Assembly: GCA_036346375.1 (NCBI GenBank)
Contig: CM070508.1
Location: forward strand, 19,598,852-19,662,851
Origin: Guadua angustifolia
Lineage: Eukaryota; Streptophyta; Magnoliopsida; Poales; Poaceae
Direction: 5' to 3'
DNA: 64,000 nucleotides
A program made the position numbers and the translations under genes. Each line of letters begins with the position of its first letter. The first letter of the stretch is position 1. The notes beneath the pieces are model-generated. The model had not been told where the DNA came from. It did not search any database and saw only the letters and a program-made list of their open reading frames with translations. Shown here in pieces: positions 56,106-64,000 of the stretch.

Positions 56106-58084
56106 TACATCACATATTGCATTTTTAAAATGTGAAGAATATGAAAGATGAAATATAACTACTTATATGACAAGATGAGAAATTACAAGGTTATCATCTT
56201 CACTAGGAAATGGTTCACGATGTATTGAAGGTACCCGCGCCGGAGGTAAGAAAAGTTCATCTCGTGAATTATCTATTGCTTCAACAGGATGGAGATCTCT
56301 TCTAATGTCTAGAGACTGAAGGTCCAAACGAGCATTCAAGTTATCCTTGGACTTCCCATCAATTCCCAAAAGTGTGTTAGTTATGTTATCACATACATTC
56401 TTCTCTATATGCATTGGATCTAGATTATGCCGCAACAATAAGTCCTTCCAATATGGCAGCTTAAAAAAAGTAGACCTCCTTTTCCAAATGATCAGAGGCT
56501 CACCCTTTTTGCGTTTCGTCTTTTTGGCTGTTTTCCCAAACTTTGTACGCATATTTTCTATCTGCGACAAAATCTCGTCCCCTGAAAGTGACCTAGGCGC
56601 TGACCCAAGCTCAATTTTACTATCAAATAAATCAGCATCATACCTAAAATCATTGTCTTTCTACCTTTTTTTAATCATAGAGAAGATGTATATGAGTGGC
56701 ATGCAATGCATGCTACTTCACCGGATGTAGTGCATCCAGCGACATAGCCTAGACCTGGGTAATCAGAAATGGTCCATAATATGGCAGCAAGCAGTTGGAA
56801 GTACTCACGTTTTGATGCATCATATGTTCTCACACCACTCACAAACATATCTACCATATCATCAATTAGTGGCTGAAGATAGACATCAAAATCACTACCG
56901 GGAGCTTTTCGGCCAGGAATTAACAATGATAGAATGAAATTTGTTTGCTTCATACACACCCAAGATGGAAAGTTATATGGAATCAAAATAACAGGCCAAA
57001 TGCTATAAGCCGACATTCATGGACTGAAGGGTTAAAACCATCCGTAGCCAACCCAAGTCTAATGTTTGACTATCTGAAGCAAACTCGGGATGTTTAAGGT
57101 CAAAATCCTTCCAAAGAGGAGAATCGGCAGGATGCCTAAGTAAACCATCTTTTTGCGCTCTTCATCGTGCCATCTCATGTCCTCGGCAGTTTATAGGATG
57201 TAAAAAGCCTTTGAAACCTTCTTTTCATTGAAAAATAGCGAAGAACTTTGCACGGAACTTTATGTAGCGTTTCCCATCTCTGAGCGTCCTTCGACTTCCA
57301 TCTTGACTTTCCACATGTTGGACATGACTCATCATTAGCGTTATCCTTCCAAAAGAGAATGCAATCATTTTCACATGCATGAATTTTCACATACCCAAGT
57401 CCTAGGCATTTAACTATTTTCTTAGCTTCATTGAAATTTGTTGGCAATGACGACTCATCAGGCATAGCTTCTTTAAGTAGATCTAATAACCGATCAAAAC
57501 TTTTATCGGTCCATCCTCCAAGCAATTTAAGGTGAAGAAGTCTAACTAGGAAACGCAACTTAGAGAAGTTCTTACAGCCTGGGTATAGCTCTATGCTGTT
57601 ATCATCTACTAGTTTTTGAAGAGCTTCTAATTCTTCATTGGACTGCTCCAAACCTCCATCGACCTCAAAATCCCCTACGTCATCTAAACCACCTGCTAGG
57701 TCCTCGAGCAAATTAGAAATGTCATCTTCATCCAAACTATCCCTAGCCTCAGTACTCTCAAAAGAGGAGCCCACCTCTCCATGATAAGTCCACCTTGTAT
57801 AACCTTCTTGAAATCCCTCACATATTAAGTGCACATGCATTTCGCTCGGTTCTTTCCACAAAGAGTTGACACACTTTCTACAAGGGCACAATATTCTATT
57901 TCCATCTGCTGAATTAAGAATTGCATAGTTTATAAATTGGTGTACCCCATCTATATAGACCTTTGTGTGCCTAAATATCAAACAAATATAACATGTTAGG
58001 TTAGTTCAAAAGTTACAACCGAAACCACCTAATAGAGTAAAAACATGTCATGTACCTAGGCTCATCCATCCACCTTTTATCCAT
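56106..58084 (-). pseudogene. TNP2-type transposase of CACTA 2, broken, C-terminal part not found
   Basis: Exon 1 (58084-58056) reads MDKRWMDEPR. A short intron follows, and exon 2 from 57970 continues in phase with HTKVYIDGVHQFINYA, giving the transposase-associated domain with a CPCRKCVN cluster. An acidic region comes next, then the TNP2 core (LLHLKLLGGWTDKSFDRLL, VKIHACENDCILFW, CPTCGKSRW). The frame shifts near 57180. Later pieces at 57016-56675 (IPYNFPSWVCMKQ, GSDFDVYLQPLIDD) and 56570-56163 (LPYWKDLLLRHNLDPMHIEK, LDIRRDLHPVE) follow family order. The gene ends close to the SIRE-2 insertion, and the usual DUF4218 and DUF4216 parts are not visible on the other side. It would have excised the element. 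Confidence 0.9.
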
Positions 58085-60700
58085 CCTGGACCTTCACTAT
58101 GAATGACGTAAAGCTATATGGATTAAGCATACAACATGCAATGTAATTAGTAATTGGTATATTTTGCAAACTACAAAAAAAGGGTGCTCAACCAGTCATT
58201 TTTACAGACTAAGGCCTTGCTTGGAAGACTTGAATTTTTTTACAAGTGTAAATGTCTTACACTTGTATATTTGTGGGCACAAAGAATACATCCGGATTTA
58301 TTTTCCTTTGTAAAAACTTCCAATTGTTGTTTGGGTATTCCAATTGTTGTTTGCGGAGAGATTGATTTGGCGTGTGCGGAGAGACTAATTATGCGGGAAG
58401 TACTAGGCTTATGTTTTTCATATTAATTGAAGGTGCATAGTGATTACAAGTAAATTCTACAAAAATAGCTTCATATGTCATGATAATTTATGGATTTTCT
58501 TAATCTAATTTTGATTTAAAAAAATTCGCTATATAAAGGAACCAGTAATGGGAACACAGAATACATGCTATGTGCAAAGTAAATAAGGTAGGATGTAAAT
58601 ATATATGCACATATGAGCTCATTGCATAGAGAAAGTTCGGAGTCAAAGAGATTTCATGGTTCAGATCATATATATAGCACGTGTTTGTATGTATAACTAA
58701 GATCATAGATATAACCCAAATATAAACCAAACGTCGAATTATTGTAAGTTAGACTAGCTTGTCTTTAAGTCTAAGATTGAGTTAATTAGTGCATGTAATA
58801 CCTAAAGGCTTGATCAACAGAAGTACTACAGATCATTGACACCTTTGAATGAGCTTTTGGCACAGTACATATCCAAAACTGGACTAAGATTCATATATAT
58901 ACACATTGCATTTACATTGGAATTAGAACACTATTAATTTACATTGAGACATATAATTGCATAACCTAATCTATACAGCAGATGGATGCAGTTAAGTAAA
59001 CAAGCGCTTGCAAATTAGAATTTGAAGGCGAAGAAATCATATATACCCTTATTTTAGAGTAGATGAGCCATATCTCCCTGGATGCAAAGTTAACCCAGAT
59101 GCGCTCCACTTGGCATTTGCATTGGGTCTGCAAGATTAATTGGATACCTATAAAACATACATATGAACTTAGAAATATTGTAATTTGTTACACAAAAGTA
59201 TGTCAATTAATGTTATAACTGAGAACATATTTACAAGTATGACAATGTCACTCTTTGTAAAGTTAAGTATACATAGGGACTTCACCAATGATTAAATCTT
59301 AAAGCCTTGGGAGCATATGTATAGATGGACACTCCTCCAAGGACCAAATCTTATGGCTCTCGCTTAAGCATGCATGCAAACTTGCACGTACCGCACATAC
59401 ATGGTTAACAAAGTCATGACTGTATAACCACAGGGAAGAAAAGCACAACTTGTCAACTTTCTTTGGTGCATAAGTACAATGCATATGCCTCTCAAAAAAA
59501 CACATAGATAAAGGCATGATCATCTCCATCCAGACAGCTAGTCTACGTACACTCAACACACACACACACACACACACACACAGAGAGAGATCTGATGATT
59601 ACAGACATCAAACAACTGATAATGGAACGGCTGACACAAGCTGCATTTGAAGTAGTACAATAGACAGCTGTGTATGAGATAGTGCAGATATATATAGTGG
59701 TTGTTCTATTTCCCTCTTGTGCCTCTGGATCAAAAATATTCCGGTATGCAAGTGCTCATACACATATAAACATTCTCTCTGATATCAGCAATGATAAAAG
59801 GTTTTTCTGTAGATGTTTGAAAGCACTGGGCTTTGTATATGGCATTACTTTCCTCGCGAATCTCTAAACAAGTTAACAGAGAAAAAATTCTTCGGAGGGC
59901 AGCTACAAGAGTAACAAGACAGAGATCGATGATTCATTTCTATGCCAAACTAGAAACTACAAATATGCCTGACCCAACATGTAATTACAAGTCTTTGTCT
60001 CTTTTGCCTACAAAGATACAAGATAATACATAGAAGAGTTTGAATATTTGGTGAAGTTTTTGTAACTATCTTTTCCATATTATTGTAAATTAATCTTAAA
60101 ATATACACAATTAATTCCCTACTCGGTCCATTCCTTGCCACGGTGGTGGTTTCATCTCCCAAAGAAAAACAATGTAGGGCACATGCACCAAGTCAGTTTT
60201 GAATAAAAGAGTATAAAAATCACTAACAACTACAATGGAAGCAAAGCTAAGTTTTTCCCCCTCTAATTTAGGTTTCGTTTGGCATTGCGGTGGCTAGTGG
60301 CTTTTCAAATCACTTTATTTCCACTTTGGATGTAACAGATTGATTGAAAGCATATTTTTGGACCCATAATGACAAAATTTTACTAGAATCGGTAACATTC
60401 ACGAAACTAAGTAGATTACGTAGTGTAGTAGAGCACAACCACTTTGCAAATTGGCCTTCAATTGTAACGGTCTTGCTCTATCATGAGATGCCTTCGCATC
60501 ACATATTTCATTTTCTTTGTCTTTGTTAAAGAAATGAAATAATTCAGTTCTCTACCGAACAAATTATCATTTGCCAATTCAACCATAGTCGAGTTTATAC
60601 TTTTGTTAACTATTACTCATATCATAACATTTAGAAAAAGAACTTCCCAAACAAAGGGCATCACTATCAAGCTCACCCATACTAAGAGTTTCCTTTGCAA
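58085..60700. other. 5' part of CACTA 2 upstream of the transposase, no gene seen
   Basis: AT-rich sequence with short ORFs of no recognised family. Stretches such as GGCCTTGCTTGGAAGACTTG (58212) and TTAGGTTTCGTTTGGCATTG (about 60270) resemble ends of small DNA transposons, but I could not pair them. It may hold leader introns of the transposase gene and captured noncoding DNA. Confidence 0.45.
59556..59590. repeat. CA/GA microsatellite
   Basis: About 13 CA dinucleotides followed by GAGAGAGA. Confidence 0.95.
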
Positions 60701-60729
60701 GAGTACAATTGCTTCCAACAATAATTTAC

Positions 60730-61200
60730 TGCGGTCTCGATCGGACGGCGATCAACGGAGTGATCACAAAGGAGGGCGGCGAGGAGGAGGCGACGCTGAC
60801 CGGGCAAGTGATGGGGGAGGAGCCCGGCGTGGAGGTCGGCGGCAGTGGGGAGGACGGCAGCCATGAGGAGGAGGCGGCCAGCCCAGCATGGTGGGGGAGG
60901 AGCCCGACGGCGTGGAGGTCGGCGGCACAGTGGAGGGAAGGCAGCGCGAGGAGGAGGAGGTAGAGGCGGAGAGGACGAGGAGGACGACACGACGGTGGAG
61001 AGGATGGGGAGGTGGATGCGGTGGCGGAGAAGCTGGGGAGGAGGCGGCGGAGAGGATGGGGAGGAGGAGGCGACGGCGGAGAGGAAAGGGAGGAGGAGGC
61101 GACGGCGGAGAGGCCGGGGAGGCCGGGGAGGAGGAGGCGGCGCAGAGAGGACGGGGAGGAGGAGGCGGCGGCGGAGAGGAAGGGGAGGAGGCGCGTGCGC
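60730..61200. repeat. GC-rich, purine-biased low-complexity region
   Basis: Imperfect tandem GGAGGAGGCGACGGCGGAGA-type units produce long open frames on both strands. The minus-strand reading is Pro/Ser/Leu/Arg-rich, and the plus-strand reading is Glu/Gly/Arg-rich. I do not call a gene. As it lies near the right end of CACTA 2, it may be the GC-rich first exon or leader of the minus-strand transposase transcript. Confidence 0.7.
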
Positions 61201-61315
61201 AGCCGATCGATCGATTGGATTTGGTGTGTGCGGAGAGAGATTGATACAGGCCGGCGGGATGAGGGGATTAGGGTATAAGTTTTGGCGCTCATTTTTTTCA
61301 CCCCTGCGCGCGCGC

Positions 61316-61589
61316 ACCCCAATAATTACCGACGTATTTTTCCCGACTAACTCTAAGACGGGAAAACTTTATGCACTTTTGCCGACTGACTATAGGACAG
61401 GAAAAATTAATTTTACCAATGCACGGTCCGTCACTAATAATAAGTATTATTGCCGACTGACCAGTTGACACTGTATAGACAATTCCCGTCTTGTCATCAG
61501 TTGCAAACTTTTGCCGACTTCTTTTCTGTTGGCATTTACCCACTATTGCCGTCGGACGTCCGACGCTAATTGTGTGCTGTGGTATAGTG
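61316..61589. repeat. Right end and subterminal repeats of CACTA 2
   Basis: CCGAC-type motifs (TTACCGACG, TTTGCCGACT, TTGCCGACTGAC) alternate with GGGAAAA blocks, and the end reads TGTGGTATAGTG. The motifs match those at 41600-41860. Confidence 0.85.
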
Positions 61590-62031
61590 AATATTTCATG
61601 GTTTCAGTCATACACAACCTCTTTCAAGTTCATATCAAAGTGCAATGATAAGCAGTCTCGTAAAGAAGAAATGCGATAGTACGTAACCTTGTTCTTGCAT
61701 TTATCAACAATCACCCTTTTAGCTTTAGCACTTACTTTCATATTTAGCACTTTTTGAGCAGGATCAAGATAGCCAAAAAAGTTCAACCATGACAAGATTT
61801 AATTCAAGTTGTCATTCCACTCAAATAGTCATGTCATAAACTACATCATATATACATGAACATGAAGTTGCAAAGATCTTGAAACATAAACATGGCTTCA
61901 AATAACATATGTATATGAAATACAATGCTCAATACTTTTTTATTATTTTTCATTTTTTTTATTTTTCATTTAAGAAACACACAAAATAAAAAGCATGTTA
62001 CAAAATATTACAAAACTTTAAAAACTCCCCC

Positions 62032-62922
62032 TCAAAAATAACCTATCGAATGAACCAACCCAAGTTCTCCCCGAATAAAAGCAAAACGAGAAGAAGACAA
62101 AGGTTTTGTGAAAATGTTTGCCAATTGATGTTCAGTATCCACATGATGAAGCACAATATTTCCCTTTTCAACATGATCTCTAAGAAAGTGAAATCTGATC
62201 TCAATGTGTTTTGTTCTAGAATGTTGCACAGGGTTCTTAGCAATGCATATTGCACTAGTGTTATCACACAAAAGAGGAACACTATCCAAATTAACCCCAT
62301 AATCTTTAAGTGTAGCTACTATCCAAAGAATTTGAGAACAACAACTAGCAGCAGCCACATATTCAGATTCAGCAGTTGATTGTGCAACAGAAGATTGTTT
62401 TCTAGATGACCACGCAATAAGAGAATTACCCAAGAAGTGACATGAGCCAGATGTACTTTTCCTATCAATTCTACAACCTTCAAAATCAGCATCAGAGAAT
62501 ACTCTTAAACTAATGCATGAGGAAGCAGAAAGCCATATGCCAAAGTCTTGAGTACCATGAAGATACATGAAAATCCGCTTGACAGCTTGTCGATGTGAAA
62601 CACGTGGGGAAGCTTGAAAGCAAGCACACAAGCACACAGCAAATTGAATATCCGGTCTTGATGCAGTGAGATATAACAATGAACCTATCATGCTTCTATA
62701 TTCCTTTTGATCAACCATCTCACCATCTTCATTCGGATCAAGTGTACAAGTGCCTCCCATGGGTGTCATGATCGGCTTGCAGTTTTCCATCCTAAAGCGA
62801 CGAAGCAAATCTTTTGTGTACTTACTTTGATGAACAAAAGTATCTTCCTTTGTTTGTTTGATTTGTAGTCTCAAAAAGTAAGTTAACTCACCCATTATAC
62901 TCATCTCAAATTCCTTCCTCAT
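62032..62922 (-). CDS. C-terminal reverse transcriptase and RNase H of SIRE element 3 (long open frame)
   Basis: This is part of a gag-pol polyprotein, so the Met at 62922 is not a true start. From the N-terminal side it shows SIMGELTYFLRLQIKQTKED (connection), KYTKDLLRRF, SMIGSLLYLTASRPDIQFAV, RIDRKSTSGSCHFLGNSLIA (RNase H), SRKQSSVAQSTAESEY with the catalytic acidic residues, RTKHIEIRFHFLRDHVEKGN and LANIFTKPL. It is intact over 296 residues to its natural stop. LRLQ replaces the usual LGLQ. It would degrade the RNA strand of the hybrid. The upstream frame is broken near 63000, so the polyprotein as a whole is probably defective. Confidence 0.9.
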   Translation of the reverse strand: MRKEFEMSIMGELTYFLRLQIKQTKEDTFVHQSKYTKDLLRRFRMENCKPIMTPMGGTCTLDPNEDGEMVDQKEYRSMIGSLLYLTASRPDIQFAVCLCACFQASPRVSHRQAVKRIFMYLHGTQDFGIWLSASSCISLRVFSDADFEGCRIDRKSTSGSCHFLGNSLIAWSSRKQSSVAQSTAESEYVAAASCCSQILWIVATLKDYGVNLDSVPLLCDNTSAICIAKNPVQHSRTKHIEIRFHFLRDHVEKGNIVLHHVDTEHQLANIFTKPLSSSRFAFIRGELGLVHSIGYF

Positions 62923-63620
62923 GGTTTCTGAAAACTTAGATACTAAAATATGAGATGAACCATCAAAGATAATATCATCAACATAAACTGAATGAATAGT
63001 TTATCAGTGCCTTGCTTCAGTAAAAAGAGAGTTTTGTCAACTTTTCACATTGTAAACTCCTTTTCAAGTAAAAAAATTTTTAGCCTATCATACCATGCTC
63101 TAGGGGCTTGTTTTAAACCATACAAAGCTTTTGACAATTTGAACACATAATTTGGATACTTAGGATTTTCAAAACCAAGTGGTTGCTTAACATATATCTC
63201 CTCATTAATATAGCCATTAAGAAAAGAACTTTTCACATCCATTTGATACAATCTAAAATCTTTAGATGCAGCAAATGCTAAAAGAATTCTAATGGCTTCA
63301 ATTCTAGCAACAGGAGCAAAGGTTTCATCAAAATCTAAACATTCAACTTGAGTAAATCCTTGAGCAACCAATCTAGTTTTATTCCTGACAACAGTACCAT
63401 CCTCACTTTGTTTATTTTTGAAAACCCATCTAGTTCCAATTATATTAAAATCAGGAGGTGTAGGAACAAGTTTCCAGACTTTATTAGCTCAAAATTCTCT
63501 AATTCCTCGTGCATGGCATTAATCCAAGATTCGTCAATTAGTGCATGAGATATATCTTTGGTTCAAAAGAAACAACAAAAGCAGAGTGAGCGTGAGAATC
63601 AGGAGCAATAAACTTGGATC
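62923..63620 (-). pseudogene. Reverse transcriptase core of SIRE element 3, frameshifted
   Basis: The 63045-63371 segment encodes VAQGFTQVECLDFDETFAPV, LYQMDVKSSFLNGYINEEIY and LYGLKQAPRAWYDRLK. The catalytic YVDD box is readable in another frame near 62985, after a disruption at about 63005-63045. Upstream (63372-63620) N-terminal reverse transcriptase text is spread over several frames with stops. Two or more frameshifts inactivate it. Confidence 0.88.
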
Positions 63621-63972
63621 AAGTGACTCTCTCATTTAAATCTCCAATCATCTGTTCAGGTAAATATCTTCTTTGAATGTGCAAAGGTGCTGCAACTTCA
63701 GAAACGTCTCCTTCTCCTTCGTTTTCAGCATGTACAGATGATGTTGTAGCTTGAGGATGCTCAGCTGTAGGTGATGTAGTGGTAGGTGCCAGAGGTGCTA
63801 CAGTTGGTTGTGCAGTATGAATCAACACTTCATCCTCAACATCATCATCATCATCAAGAAAGATACCCTCCCCTTGAACATATGCATCTGTACCTGCATC
63901 AATTGGACTAGTGCTAGGACTAGCCTCATCAAAAGTAACTTCACAGGTTTCTACAATTTTGTTAATCTTCAA
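63621..63972 (-). pseudogene. Linker between integrase and reverse transcriptase of SIRE element 3
   Basis: An acidic and Thr/Ala/Pro-rich linker (GIFLDDDDDVEDEVLIHTAQ) ends with LHIQRRYLPEQMIGDLNERV, the conserved entry to copia reverse transcriptase, matching RHIQRSHPPEQIIGDLFERV of element 2. The frame stops right after this at 63621. Integrase itself would lie further right. Confidence 0.85.
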
Positions 63973-64000
63973 AACAAGTACACGATAGCCACGAGTATGA

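Larger units (their letters stand above)
41549..61589 (-). mobile_element. CACTA transposon 2, 20 kb including a nested 11 kb SIRE element
   Basis: The left end CACTATACCA (41549-41558) and right end TGGTATAGTG (61580-61589) are perfect 10-bp inverted repeats. It splits SIRE element 3 precisely: AGCTTAAG before and ATATTTCATGG after correspond to one continuous stretch at 3191-3210 of the related element. The flanking triplets are AAG and AAT, an imperfect duplication. Subterminal repeats with TCGG/CCGAC cores occur at both ends. A TNP2-type transposase is encoded on the minus strand at 56163-58084. Without the SIRE insertion the element is about 9 kb. Confidence 0.9.
61590..64000 (-). mobile_element. 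SIRE-type copia element 3, right part (pol end), runs off the window
   Basis: It continues the element cut at 41548. The noncoding tail (61590-62031) aligns with 3197-3640. Pol follows on the minus strand. The rest of the element and its 5' LTR lie beyond the window. Confidence 0.9.

Noticed and set aside
60682..61468. Overlapping ORFs of about 200 codons on both strands near the right end of CACTA-2
   Set aside because: They arise from a GGAGGAGGCG-type low-complexity region. Both strands are open at once and the peptides are simple-sequence.
1..64000. CRISPR arrays, rRNA or tRNA genes
   Set aside because: None was seen by eye. The repeats are LTRs, subterminal repeats and minisatellites. 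The tRNA-like strings are retrotransposon primer-binding sites.

Overview
This window reads as nuclear DNA of a grass (Poaceae). It holds SIRE/Opie-type Ty1-copia and Tekay (RIRE3-like) Ty3-gypsy retrotransposons, large CACTA (En/Spm) elements with a TNP2-type transposase and a Ulp1-like protease gene, a PIF/Harbinger-like element carrying a host exon, and remnants of a leucine-rich-repeat receptor-kinase gene of the LRR-VIII-1 type. The species cannot be named from sequence alone. I find no intact host gene: almost everything is transposable element, mostly broken, and the rest is pseudogene.

Layout. 1-1401 and 7586-15951 belong to one Tekay-type gypsy element on the + strand: an upstream coiled-coil ORF remnant, then gag-pol at 7801-12282 in one uninterrupted frame but with 12 in-frame stops, then a 3.6 kb 3' LTR. 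It is split by a gag-only SIRE element on the - strand (1402-7585; matching LTRs, perfect CGTTT target duplication). 15952-17807 is a solo LTR of Opie/Ji type. 17808-19812 is a truncated SIRE element (partial LTR, primer site, gag). 19813-21164 carries a broken GRF zinc-finger gene. 22579-34056 is CACTA element 1 (TGT target duplication) with a TNP2 gene, a second gene of plant-transposase (Ptta/En/Spm), hydrophilic-linker and Ulp1-like parts, and a confusing patch of internal hairpins and end-like sequence around 27.4-29.7 kb.

34057-39548 is a minus-strand LRR-VIII-1 receptor-kinase pseudogene. Nine exons can be read with GT/AG borders, but no kinase domain is visible. One intron/exon border holds a 3.0 kb PIF/Harbinger-like element (35564-38598; 16-bp terminal inverted repeats, TAA target duplication) that contains an exon of a 3-hydroxyisobutyryl-CoA hydrolase-like gene.

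39549 to the window end is a nest. A minus-strand SIRE element (39549-41548 and 61590-64000) sits in an LRR exon. CACTA element 2 (41549-61589) sits in that SIRE element. An 11 kb plus-strand SIRE element (45020-56100) sits in or just beyond the coding part of the CACTA 2 transposase gene. The implied order is LRR gene, then SIRE-3, then CACTA-2, then SIRE-2.

I did not find a novel defence or metabolic system. The most interesting items are the exon-capturing PIF-like element, the four-layer nest, the stop-rich but frameshift-free gypsy gag-pol, the gag-only SIRE element and the unexplained hairpins inside CACTA-1.
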